DNA of 64,000 bases from Pseudomonas fluorescens. Lineage in GTDB: Bacteria; Pseudomonadota; Gammaproteobacteria; Pseudomonadales; Pseudomonadaceae. Position 1 is the stretch's first letter. Each line of letters starts with the position of its first letter. The stretch spans positions 736,787 to 800,786 of the forward strand of contig NZ_MOBX01000016.1 in the NCBI RefSeq assembly GCF_003732425.1, given 5' to 3'. The notes under the pieces were generated by a model. The model searched no databases, had not been told where the DNA came from, and was given only the letters and a program-made list of their open reading frames with translations. The position numbers and the translations under genes were made by a program. Shown one piece after another: positions 25,046-33,242 of the stretch.

Positions 25046-26632
25046 TCATTTCACTTCCGGCGGCGTGGTGAAGGTGTGATACGGCGCCGGTGACGGCACG
25101 CTCCACTCCAGGCCTTCCGCGCCATCCCACGGCTTGGCCGGTGCCGGCGCGCCACCACGAATGGTCTTGATCACAATGAACAGGAAGAAGATCTGCGTAG
25201 CGCCGAACATGAACGCGCCAATCGAGGAGACCATGTTGAAGTCGGCGAACTGCAGGTTGTAGTCCGGAATTCGCCGAGGCATTCCCGCAAGCCCCACGAA
25301 GTGCATTGGGAAGAAGGTCAGGTTCATGCCGACAAACGATAGCCAGAAATGCAGCTTGCCAAGGGTTTCGTCGTACATGTGGCCGGTCCATTTCGGCAGC
25401 CAGTAGTAGGTCGAGGCGAAGATCCCGAAGATCGCCCCCGGCACCAGCACGTAGTGGAAGTGCGCGACCACAAAGTAGGTGTCCTGGTACTGGAAGTCCG
25501 CCGGGGCGATGGCCAACATCAAGCCGGAGAACCCGCCGATGGAGAACAGAATCACGAACGCCACGGCAAACAGCATCGGCGTCTCGAAGGTCAGCGAGCC
25601 TTGCCACATGGTGCTGGCCCAGTTGAACACCTTCACCCCGGTTGGTACCGCAATCAACAGCGTGGCGTACATGAAGAACAGCTCGCCCACCAAAGGAATG
25701 CCGACCACGAACATGTGGTGCGCCCAGACAATGAACGACAGGAACGCAATGCTCGCCGTTGCGTAGACCATCGAGGTGTAGCCGAACAGCGGCTTGCGCG
25801 AGAAGGTCGGGATGATCGAGCTGACGGCGCCGAAGGCCGGCAGGATCATGATGTACACCTCGGGGTGCCCGAAGAACCAGAACACATGCTGGAACAACAC
25901 CGGGTCACCGCCACCGGCAGCACTGAAGAAGCTGGTGCCGAAGTGGATGTCCATCAGCATCATCGTCACGCACCCGGCCAGCACCGGCATCACCGCGATC
26001 AGCAGGAACGCGGTGATCAGCCAGGTCCAGACGAACAGCGGCATTTTCATCAACGTCATGCCGGGGGCGCGCAGGTTGAGGATGGTCGCGACCACGTTGA
26101 TCGCGCCCATGATCGAGCTGATCCCCATCAAGTGGATGGCAAAGATGAAGAAGGTCACGCTTTCCGGCGCGTACGTCGTCGACAGCGGCGCATAGAACGT
26201 CCAGCCGAAGTTCGGCCCGCCACCGGGGGTGAACAGGGTCGACACCAGGATCAGGAACGCCGCGGGCAACAGCCAGAAGCTGAAGTTGTTCATCCGGGGC
26301 AGGGCCATGTCCGGCGCGCCGATCATCAACGGGATCATCCAGTTGGCGAGACCAACGAAGGCCGGCATCACCGCACCGAAGACCATCACCAAGCCATGCA
26401 TGGTGGTCATCTGGTTGAAGAACGCCGGTTCGACGATTTGCAGCCCTGGCTGGAACAGTTCGGCGCGAATCACCATCGCGAACGTACCGCCGAGCAGGAA
26501 CATGGAGAACGCAAACCACAGGTACAGCGTGCCGATGTCCTTGTGGTTGGTGGTCAGCACCCAGCGCATCAGGCCTTTGGCGGGGCCGTGGGCGTGGTCG
26601 GCATGACCATGGTCATCGATGACAGCGCTCAT
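25046..26632 (-). CDS. coxA: Cytochrome c oxidase subunit I (aa3-type)
   Basis: The 528-residue catalytic subunit contains low-spin heme a, heme a3 and CuB. Key motifs are TMHGLVMVFGAVMPAF (heme a ligand His), the CuB/Tyr segment FWFFGHPEVYIMILPAFG whose Glu marks an A1-type D-channel, WAHHMFVVG (CuB His pair) and VAHFHYVLVPG (heme a3 and heme a His). The order coxB-coxA-ctaG-coxC is standard. Confidence 0.97.
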   Translation of the reverse strand: MSAVIDDHGHADHAHGPAKGLMRWVLTTNHKDIGTLYLWFAFSMFLLGGTFAMVIRAELFQPGLQIVEPAFFNQMTTMHGLVMVFGAVMPAFVGLANWMIPLMIGAPDMALPRMNNFSFWLLPAAFLILVSTLFTPGGGPNFGWTFYAPLSTTYAPESVTFFIFAIHLMGISSIMGAINVVATILNLRAPGMTLMKMPLFVWTWLITAFLLIAVMPVLAGCVTMMLMDIHFGTSFFSAAGGGDPVLFQHVFWFFGHPEVYIMILPAFGAVSSIIPTFSRKPLFGYTSMVYATASIAFLSFIVWAHHMFVVGIPLVGELFFMYATLLIAVPTGVKVFNWASTMWQGSLTFETPMLFAVAFVILFSIGGFSGLMLAIAPADFQYQDTYFVVAHFHYVLVPGAIFGIFASTYYWLPKWTGHMYDETLGKLHFWLSFVGMNLTFFPMHFVGLAGMPRRIPDYNLQFADFNMVSSIGAFMFGATQIFFLFIVIKTIRGGAPAPAKPWDGAEGLEWSVPSPAPYHTFTTPPEVK

Positions 26633-26714
26633 GGCCGGTCTCCTTTACGTGAGTGGGCGGGGCGGGCCGGGGCGTGTTGCCCCGGCCGGTTCACGAGGTA
26701 CGCGATAGACCGGC

Positions 26715-27842
26715 TCATTTGCTTTCCGCCTGTTTCAGCTCCAGCACTTCTTTTGGCGTGACCATGTCGCCCTTGTTGTTGCCCCAGGCGTTACGTTCGT
26801 AAGTCACGACCGCTGCGATATCGACTTCCGACAGCTGTTTGCCGAACGCCGCCATGGCGGTGCCGGGCTTGCCGTGGAAGACAATGCTCAGATGATCCTT
26901 GATCGGCCCGGTGGCGATTTTCGAGCCTTTGAGTGCCGGGAACATCGGCGGCAGACCCTGACCTTCGGCCTGGTGACAGGCGACGCAAGTGGTGTGATAG
27001 ACCTTGTCGCCGCGTTCCTTGAGTTCGTCGAGGGTCCATTCCTTGCTGGTCAGCTCTTTAAGCTGCGCGGCTTCGGCTTTGCGCTCGGCGAGCCACTTCT
27101 CGTAATCGGCCTTCTCCTTGACCTCGACCACGATCGGCATGAAGCCGTGATCCTTGCCGCACAGTTCGGCGCACTGGCCACGGTAGAGGCCGGGCTTGTC
27201 GACACGGGTCCAGGCTTCGTTGACGAACCCCGGGATCGCATCGCGCTTGACCGCAAAGGCCGGCACCCACCAGGAGTGGATAACGTCGGCGGAGGTCACG
27301 AGGAAGCGCACCTTGGCCCCGGTCGGCAGCACCAATGGCTTGTCGACCTCGAGCAAGTAGTGCTCGCCCTTGGCTTCCTTGTTGTGGATCTGCTCGGCGG
27401 GGGTGGCCAGGTTGCTGAAGAACTCGACGTCCTGACCCAGGTATTTGTAGTGCCACTTCCACTGATAACCGGTGATCTGGATATCGATATCCGGCTCACT
27501 GGTGTCGTACATTTTGATCAGGGTGGCAGTCGCCGGTACGGCCATGGCCACCAGAATCAGGAACGGTACGACAGTCCAGAGAATTTCGACGGTGGTGCTT
27601 TCGTGGAATTTTGCGGCGACCTGCCCGGTTGAACGGCGGTGCACCATCATCGACCAGAACATGGCGCCGAAGACGATGACCCCGATCACCACACAGATCC
27701 AGAAAATGGTCATGTGCAGGTCGAATACTGCGTGACTGATTTCAGTCGCTCCAGGCGCCATATTCACAGTCCAGGCTGCGTTGGCCTGGCTGAAAATCGA
27801 CCACAACAGGAGGCCCATCCAGACGTGTGGATGTCGCATCAT
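26715..27842 (-). CDS. coxB: Cytochrome c oxidase subunit II with fused C-terminal cytochrome c (caa3 type)
   Basis: The 375-residue precursor has a signal peptide (ending QANA/AWTVN), two transmembrane helices and a cupredoxin domain. The CuA site is intact: HSWWVPAFAVKRDAIPG for the first His and CAELCGKDHGFM for both Cys, Glu, His and Met. A cytochrome c domain is fused after residue ~270, with heme motif CVACH and a distal Met around KPGTAMAAF. The enzyme is therefore caa3-type. coxA follows 82 bp downstream. Confidence 0.96.
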   Translation of the reverse strand: MMRHPHVWMGLLLWSIFSQANAAWTVNMAPGATEISHAVFDLHMTIFWICVVIGVIVFGAMFWSMMVHRRSTGQVAAKFHESTTVEILWTVVPFLILVAMAVPATATLIKMYDTSEPDIDIQITGYQWKWHYKYLGQDVEFFSNLATPAEQIHNKEAKGEHYLLEVDKPLVLPTGAKVRFLVTSADVIHSWWVPAFAVKRDAIPGFVNEAWTRVDKPGLYRGQCAELCGKDHGFMPIVVEVKEKADYEKWLAERKAEAAQLKELTSKEWTLDELKERGDKVYHTTCVACHQAEGQGLPPMFPALKGSKIATGPIKDHLSIVFHGKPGTAMAAFGKQLSEVDIAAVVTYERNAWGNNKGDMVTPKEVLELKQAESK

Positions 27843-28212
27843 TGCGGGTTCCCCTTATCGTTCTTGTTATCCCGTAGGCGCAACGCCTGCGGCAAGGGAG
27901 CGGCTGCATCAGACTACGAACTTGAATCGCCGGGCCTTGCTGCGTGGGCAGTCGGGCATCATCAGCTAACTCCATTCACTGGCGAGTATAGACAGCGACG
28001 GGAAATTGCAATGTGCACACGTAAATCAACTGAAACAGCTGGCACTTGCGTTCAAGGGCACGAATGGAGAAGGATGCAGACGAGTGGTGGCAAACCGATA
28101 TAACGCAGGTGCATCAAGGATGAAATAATTATGACAAATGCGTCTTAGCATTTTTCGTAAGCCAGCTAAGTTATGTCTTCCCTATTTCATTGCCTTGTTT
28201 CCTGGAGTTTTC
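27843..28212. other. Intergenic region between divergent coxB and a conserved hypothetical gene
   Basis: This ~370-bp region must hold the promoter of the cox cluster (minus strand) and that of the gene starting at 28213. The half near 28010-28200 is richer in A+T. I see no gene, repeat or confident operator; a TGGCAC at 28040 only half matches a sigma-54 site. Confidence 0.5.
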
Positions 28213-28863
28213 ATGAACACCGCCGCATTGCGCGAGCAGATCCAAAAAGCCCAACAACACGAAAAAGATACCGGCCTGCTGACCCGTCAGCTGGAAAGCA
28301 AGCTGCCTCATTTACACCCGGCGATCCAATTGCCGGAAGCCGACGCCCAAGGCGTGCTGACGCGTTTTGTCGCCGCCTACATCGATGAAGTGCCAGACCT
28401 GCTGGATGCAGCCAATGAAGTCGCCAGGGAAGCGGGAATCGAATCACAGATCAAACCGGTGCTGAAAATCGCCGAGCAGTATTTCCTCCAGCCGCCGGCG
28501 ATCATGGCCGGTCACGTTGGCCTGGACAGCCTGCTGGACGAAGCCTATCTGGCGCACCGTTTTGTCGAAGAGGTCAACGACCTGTACATCAAGCATTTCG
28601 GCCAGCCACTGATCCCCTTGGACATGACGGTCGCCAACTTGATTGCTCACCAACTGATCGGTGAGGAATTTGCCAACCAACTAGACGAAGCGGTGCATCA
28701 CGCCATCGACGAGATGCTCAACGATGAGAGTTTCGCGCTGGAATCGGTAGAGGCTTACCGCGAAAAACTCAGCAGCCCGGACACCGGCGCCGCGTGGAAA
28801 CGCTGGCCGTGCATGGGTCGCCGACTGGGTGTTGGCCTCGAGCTCGACCAGCCCGCCGCGTAA
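28213..28863 (+). CDS. Conserved hypothetical protein (PA0104-like)
   Basis: The 216-residue soluble protein is acidic and mostly helical (MNTAALREQIQKAQQHEKDT..., LPEADAQGVLTRFVAAYIDE, LDSLLDEAYLAHRFVEEVND). There is no signal peptide or transmembrane helix and no catalytic motif I recognise. Several conserved His/Asp/Glu positions (HRFVEEVND, AHQLIGEEF, HHAIDE) lie within helices and could bind metal, but that is speculative. A CTGGAG ribosome site decides the ATG over an upstream extension. It diverges from the cox operon; no partner is evident. Confidence 0.75.
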   Translation: MNTAALREQIQKAQQHEKDTGLLTRQLESKLPHLHPAIQLPEADAQGVLTRFVAAYIDEVPDLLDAANEVAREAGIESQIKPVLKIAEQYFLQPPAIMAGHVGLDSLLDEAYLAHRFVEEVNDLYIKHFGQPLIPLDMTVANLIAHQLIGEEFANQLDEAVHHAIDEMLNDESFALESVEAYREKLSSPDTGAAWKRWPCMGRRLGVGLELDQPAA

Positions 28864-28885
28864 CCCTCATACACCATAGATGTAA

Positions 28886-28975
28886 TGTGGGAGCGAGCCT
28901 GCTCGCGAATGCGGTCGATCATTCAACATCTCTGTTGGCTGATAAACCGCTTTCGCGAGCAGGCTCGCTCCCACA
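28886..28975. repeat. REP-like inverted repeat, 'GTGGGAGCGAGCCTGCTCGCGA' family
   Basis: Inverted arms TGTGGGAGCGAGCCTGCTCG and CGAGCAGGCTCGCTCCCACA are separated by about 45 bp. It lies between convergent genes (the hypothetical gene and the SulP gene). Relatives are at 41743-41807 and 44222-44295. Confidence 0.92.
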
Positions 28976-28999
28976 GGGTTTGTGTTCACAATGGATTAT

Positions 29000-30526
29000 C
29001 TAGCCGGCCGCACCGATGCCAGTGTTAGTGCGAATCCGCCCTTCAAGCCGTCGCTTCAACCCACGCGACTCAATCAACAGCTTCGACCCCTTCGCCGCAT
29101 TCGCCCGGCCCCACTCTTCCAGCAACTCCAGACACGAATGGTCGATGTAGCTCAGATTATTGAGCGGCACATGCACCGTCGTCCCCTGCGGAATACTGCC
29201 CAGCACTTGCGTCAACGCCGGCACCTTGAGGAAGGTCGCCGCGCCGACCAGACGCAACTCCATTTCGCCGTCCTGCGGCAGATCGATCAGGCTGATCTTC
29301 AGGCGCGAAGCCTTGAACGCCAGTTTCAACAAGGTCAGACCGAAACCGATCAACACGCCCGTCAGCAGGTCAGTGAAGATGATCGCCAGCGCTGTCGCCG
29401 CGTAGGTGAACATCGGCATCCGTCCATAGCGGCCCAACCCTCGAAACGCTTTGAGGTCGACCAGTTTGAACCCGGTGTACACCAGCACACCCGCCAGACT
29501 CGCGACCGGAATGCTTTGCAGCACACTCGACAGCAACAGCACGAACGCCAGCAGCCACAGACCATGGAAGATCGTCGAGTAACGCGTGGTCGCGCCGGCC
29601 TGGACGTTGGCCGAACTGCGCACGATCACCCCGGTCATCGGCAGCGCCCCGACCAGACCGCAGAGCATATTGCCGACACCTTGCGCCGACAGTTCACGGT
29701 CGAAGTCCGAGCGCACGCCGCTGTGCATGCGATCCACCGCAGCAGCGGACAACAGCGTTTCGGCACTGGCGATGAAGGCCACGGCGAACGCGGCGATCAG
29801 CAACGTCGGATCGGCCAGACTGAGCAGATCTGCAGGCTTGAGCCAATCGATGGCCTCCGCCAGATTCGCCGGCACTTCGACGCGCTTTACCTGCAAAGCG
29901 AGCAACAGACTGGCCCCGGTCGCCAGACCCACACCGAGCAATGCACCCGGAACGAAGCGCAACGAATGTGGGCGAAATTTTTCCCACAGCCACATCACCG
30001 CAATCGTCGACAGCCCGAGCAGGCCGGCCTGCCAGCCAAACGACGGCAACGCCTGCGCCACGGCCGCCGGGAACGCCGTGAGGTTGTCCAGGCCAGAGGG
30101 CTTCGGCGAGGCATCGAGCATCACATGCACCTGCGACAGCACGATCAACACGCCAATCCCCGCCAGCATCCCGTAAACCACGGCTGGCGCCGTAACCCGA
30201 AACCAGCAACCGAGCTTCAAGCGCCCGGCGACCAGTTGCAGGAAACCGGCGAGCAATAGAATCGGCCCGAGCATTTCGATGCCGTGCTGGCGCACCAGCT
30301 CGAACACCAACACCGCCAGACCCGCCGCCGGTCCGCTGACCTGCAACGGCGACCCCGCCAGCCAGCCGACCACCAGACCGCCGATGATCCCGGTGATCAA
30401 ACCCTTGGCCGGCGGTAACCCTGACGCAATCGCGATACCCATGCACAGCGGCAAGGCGACCAGAAACACAACCACTGAAGCGAGCAGCTCCCGTGGCAAC
30501 ACCGCTTTCAATTGAGCCGCACGCAT
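29000..30526 (-). CDS. SulP/SLC26 family anion transporter, probable bicarbonate transporter
   Basis: The 508-residue membrane protein has the SulP fold: the first helices include ELLASVVVFLVALPLCMGIAI and GLPPAKGLITGIIGGLVVG, with about 10-12 further segments. A short cytoplasmic STAS domain at the C-terminus reads TVHVPLNNLSYIDHSCLELL. Substrate is not readable from sequence, but pairing with a beta carbonic anhydrase 90 bp upstream suggests bicarbonate rather than sulfate. An ATG at 30526 with a GGGAGAA ribosome site is preferred to one 30 bp upstream without a site. Confidence 0.9.
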   Translation of the reverse strand: MRAAQLKAVLPRELLASVVVFLVALPLCMGIAIASGLPPAKGLITGIIGGLVVGWLAGSPLQVSGPAAGLAVLVFELVRQHGIEMLGPILLLAGFLQLVAGRLKLGCWFRVTAPAVVYGMLAGIGVLIVLSQVHVMLDASPKPSGLDNLTAFPAAVAQALPSFGWQAGLLGLSTIAVMWLWEKFRPHSLRFVPGALLGVGLATGASLLLALQVKRVEVPANLAEAIDWLKPADLLSLADPTLLIAAFAVAFIASAETLLSAAAVDRMHSGVRSDFDRELSAQGVGNMLCGLVGALPMTGVIVRSSANVQAGATTRYSTIFHGLWLLAFVLLLSSVLQSIPVASLAGVLVYTGFKLVDLKAFRGLGRYGRMPMFTYAATALAIIFTDLLTGVLIGFGLTLLKLAFKASRLKISLIDLPQDGEMELRLVGAATFLKVPALTQVLGSIPQGTTVHVPLNNLSYIDHSCLELLEEWGRANAAKGSKLLIESRGLKRRLEGRIRTNTGIGAAG

Positions 30527-30616
30527 GGCGATTCTCCCGAAGTTTTCTTCAGGCATGGCTTCGCCGAACCGCTGAAACAGCGGCCGGCGTCAAACCACAC
30601 AGATTTTTAGGAAGAT

Positions 30617-31345
30617 TTAGAAGCGCGCTTTGGGCGTCGCCACCGGAATCGGATGGCTACCGTCGAGCGGCAGGAAACATCCCTGATCCGCGTCGTAAGC
30701 TTTGATTTCGCTGGTTTCGATGTTGTAGACCCAGCCATGGATGAACAGATGACCGTTCGCCATGCGCGAGGCTACCGAAGGATGGGTACGCAAGTGCTGC
30801 AATTGGGCGATGACGTTTTCCTCGGTGAGGATCGGCATGCTTTCTTTTTCGTCGGCGCAGTTACAGTTTTCATGAACCATGGTTTTGGCCACTTCGGCGT
30901 GGCGCAACCAGGCTTTGACCGTCGGCATTTTTTCCAGACTGTCCGGATTGAGCACCGCGCGCATGGCGCCGCAATCGGAGTGGCCGCAGATGATGATGTG
31001 CTGCACGCCGAGCGCCAGCACCGCGTATTCGATGGCGGTGGATACGCCGCCGTTCATCTGGCCGTACGGCGGGACAACGTTGCCGACGTTACGGGTGACG
31101 AACAGATCGCCCGGCGAGCTCTGGGTAATCAGCTCAGGGACGATGCGCGAGTCAGCGCAGGTGATGAACATCGCTTTTGGCGCCTGGGCCGTGGCGAGTT
31201 TCTTGAAGAGTTCTTCCTGCTGCGGGAAGACCTCATGATGAAAATGCAAAAAGCCGTCTACGATCTGTCGCAGCGCTGCATCGGCGGATTCCGCCACAGG
31301 GGCTTGCGCCGACGCAGCCAACGGCTGTTTATCCTTGTCACTCAT
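30617..31345 (-). CDS. Beta-class carbonic anhydrase
   Basis: The enzyme interconverts CO2 and bicarbonate with a catalytic zinc. The 242-residue protein has the beta-CA signatures: ITCADSRIVPE (Cys 63 and the Asp/Arg dyad) and ICGHSDCGAM (His 122, Cys 125). No signal peptide is present, so it is cytoplasmic. A tail with extra Cys (HENCNCADEKE) is family-typical. It is upstream of and co-directional with the SulP gene, forming a likely CO2/bicarbonate supply operon. Confidence 0.95.
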   Translation of the reverse strand: MSDKDKQPLAASAQAPVAESADAALRQIVDGFLHFHHEVFPQQEELFKKLATAQAPKAMFITCADSRIVPELITQSSPGDLFVTRNVGNVVPPYGQMNGGVSTAIEYAVLALGVQHIIICGHSDCGAMRAVLNPDSLEKMPTVKAWLRHAEVAKTMVHENCNCADEKESMPILTEENVIAQLQHLRTHPSVASRMANGHLFIHGWVYNIETSEIKAYDADQGCFLPLDGSHPIPVATPKARF

Positions 31346-31581
31346 GATTCATCCTCTTTGGCGGATTAGGGGAGTCATTCCCATGTATTCCGGTATGAAG
31401 CCAGTGGCTGTTTAAACATCCGGGTCATCCCGACCCGTCAGTCACTCGATGAACAAGGTAGCCGCCGAAACTTAACTCAAACTGAATCAAGCGCTCTAGA
31501 ACGTGTGTTCCAGGTCACAAAAAACGTGACTGGCGGTTTCGACGGAAGGATTCCAACCCCTCAACCATAGGCCAATTGTCG

Positions 31582-32640
31582 CTAAATCAACGACATCTGG
31601 CGACCCGGCGGACAGAAGGCTGTGCAATCGAGGTTATAGCCTTCGCGATGATTCATGCCGAGACGCTTGATGGCTTTGGCAAATCGTTGCGCGAGCAGGT
31701 CGGCGAATACCCCTTCACCGCGCATGCGTGCGCCAAAACGGCTGTCGTAGAGCTCGCCACCACGGCTCTGCCGGATCAGGCTCAGCACATGCGCGGCGCG
31801 CTGCGGATAGTGCGCCGCCAGCCATTCCTCGAACAACGGTGCCACCTCCAGCGGCAGGCGCAGCATCATATAGGCCGCGCTTTGCGCGCCCGCTGCGTGG
31901 GCCTCGTTGAGCAGGTTTTCGATTTCACTGTCGTTGATCATCGGGATCATCGGCGAACACAACACACCCACCGGAATGCCAGCCTCGCGCATCACCCGAA
32001 TCGCCCGCAACCGCGCTTTGGGTGCAGCGGCACGCGGTTCGAGGATGCGTTTCAGTTCGTCATCCAGCGTGGTCAGGCTGATCATCACCGCCACCAGCCG
32101 TTGCTGCGCCAGTTCGCTGAGCAGGTCGAGGTCGCGCAGGATCAGCGAGCCCTTGGTGACGATGGTTACCGGGTGCTTATAGCGCAACAGCACTTCGAGG
32201 GTCTGACGGGTGATTTTGTGTTCGCGTTCGATCGGCTGATACGGATCGGTGTTGGAGCCCAGATTGATCGGCGCACATTGGTAGCCTTTTTTCCCGAGCT
32301 GTTCTTCCAGCACTTGGGCGGCGTTGGTCTTGGCGATCAGCCTGGTTTCGAAATCCAGCCCGGGTGACATGTCCCAATAGGCGTGGCTGGGCCGTGCGTA
32401 GCAATAAATGCAGCCATGCTCGCAGCCTCGGTAGGGGTTGATCGAACGGTCGAAGGGCAGGTCCGGCGAGGTATTGCGAGTGATGATGGTTTTCGCGGTT
32501 TCGATCATCACCTCGGTGCCTTGGGTCAGCGGCACTTCCTGATACCAGCCGTCGTCTTCGGCCACCGAACGGTTCGGCGCGAAGCGGTTGTGCGGGTTGG
32601 TCGCGGTGCCGCGACCGCGAGGCGGGAGGGGATTGATCAT
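31582..32640 (-). CDS. PA0069-like radical SAM protein, LexA-controlled
   Basis: The 352-residue protein has a radical SAM core: the CX3CX2C cluster site is RGCEHGCIYCYARPSH (Cys 73, 77, 80), followed by LGSNTDPYQPIE and VTIVTKGSLILRDLDLL. The ending GYNLDCTAFCPPGRQM holds two more cysteines that could bind another cluster. The closest named relatives are SplB-like DNA photoproduct lyases. The ATG at 32640 has an AGGAG site and lies 16 bp downstream of a LexA box, so SOS induction is expected. The substrate is unknown; a DNA repair role is an inference from the regulation and family. Confidence 0.88.
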   Translation of the reverse strand: MINPLPPRGRGTATNPHNRFAPNRSVAEDDGWYQEVPLTQGTEVMIETAKTIITRNTSPDLPFDRSINPYRGCEHGCIYCYARPSHAYWDMSPGLDFETRLIAKTNAAQVLEEQLGKKGYQCAPINLGSNTDPYQPIEREHKITRQTLEVLLRYKHPVTIVTKGSLILRDLDLLSELAQQRLVAVMISLTTLDDELKRILEPRAAAPKARLRAIRVMREAGIPVGVLCSPMIPMINDSEIENLLNEAHAAGAQSAAYMMLRLPLEVAPLFEEWLAAHYPQRAAHVLSLIRQSRGGELYDSRFGARMRGEGVFADLLAQRFAKAIKRLGMNHREGYNLDCTAFCPPGRQMSLI

Positions 32641-32656
32641 TGGGCAGGCTCCTGAT

Positions 32657-32672
32657 CTGTATATGCATACAG
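32657..32672. promoter_or_regulatory. LexA (SOS) box
   Basis: CTGTATATGCATACAG is a perfect 16-bp inverted repeat fitting the CTGT-N8-ACAG LexA consensus of gammaproteobacteria. Its inner edge is 17 bp before the ATG of the radical SAM gene, a position that would block transcription. In P. aeruginosa the orthologous gene (PA0069) is, as I recall, a member of the LexA regulon. Confidence 0.9.
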
Positions 32673-32871
32673 TACATGAGCTGGCGCACTGTGATCCAGT
32701 ACCGTTCGGCGATGGGATACTTGCTGACTGGCAAAGTTTATATATATATATGTGCACAGGCAAAGTACAACCCGAGATACATATGTTCCGTTGTCGCGAC
32801 AAGTTATCGAAGATAGTCTTGGCTACTTCCATTGGCAGTTGCCAGATAACTAAATTAAAAGGATTTAATTC

Positions 32872-33174
32872 ATGTCTTACCTCAATCAACGTGGTGTTTT
32901 TATGCAAATGATGCAACCGAATGCATCGGAACCCAACACCATTATTTCGATGCAACTCGCGCGCAAGGAACTGGGCTGGAACGCTGAGCAGGAGCTGCCC
33001 ACCGAGACACTGGTTGACTCGATCTACGTGACGGCGGTATCCAGCGACCGTGGCAAGACGTTCACTGTTCGCACCAACAAGAAAGATGTGGATGGTGATG
33101 GCGATATTGATAACGACGACAAAGCAAAGTTGATTGCACTGGCCAAGGCTTATGTAAATATCGTCAATCCGTAA
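32872..33174 (+). CDS. Orphan 100-residue protein with an EF-hand/dockerin-type calcium loop
   Basis: The ATG has an AAAGGA ribosome site 9 bp upstream, and a terminator follows the stop, so expression is credible. The protein is cytoplasmic by sequence (no signal peptide). Its notable feature is DVDGDGDIDNDD at residues 72-83, which satisfies a 12-residue EF-hand loop: Asp at 1, 3 and 5, Gly 6, Ile 8, Asp 9 and an acidic residue at 12. A predicted helix (KAKLIALAKAYVNIV) follows, as in the exiting helix of an EF-hand; the N-terminal part shows no known domain. Base composition is AT-richer than neighbours, which hints at recent acquisition. Function is unknown. Confidence 0.75.
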   Translation: MSYLNQRGVFMQMMQPNASEPNTIISMQLARKELGWNAEQELPTETLVDSIYVTAVSSDRGKTFTVRTNKKDVDGDGDIDNDDKAKLIALAKAYVNIVNP

Positions 33175-33204
33175 AATTAAAGGTTGTTGCAATATCAGTA
33201 ATTA

Positions 33205-33238
33205 AAAACCCTGCATGAATGGTTCATGCAGGGTTTTT
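33205..33238. terminator. Bidirectional intrinsic terminator
   Basis: The stem CCCTGCATGAA/TTCATGCAGGG has a 3-base loop and is flanked by A-rich and T-rich tails. It serves both the orphan gene (plus strand) and the triheme cytochrome gene (minus strand, stop at 33243). Confidence 0.95.
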
Positions 33239-33242
33239 GTTT

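Noticed and set aside
25349..26761. 470-codon open frame antisense to coxA
   Set aside because: Low-complexity His/Arg/Gln-rich translation, mirror of coxA codon use; coxA is intact.
28040..28054. Sigma-54-like promoter (TGGCAC-N5-TT) upstream of the hypothetical gene at 28213
   Set aside because: Only the -24 element matches; the -12 reads TTCA rather than TTGC and the distance to the gene is long.
30569..30583. Perfect CCGCTGAAACAGCGG hairpin between the carbonic anhydrase and SulP genes as a terminator
   Set aside because: No T tract follows on either strand and the two genes are co-directional, so termination is not supported; it is noted only as a possible attenuating stem.
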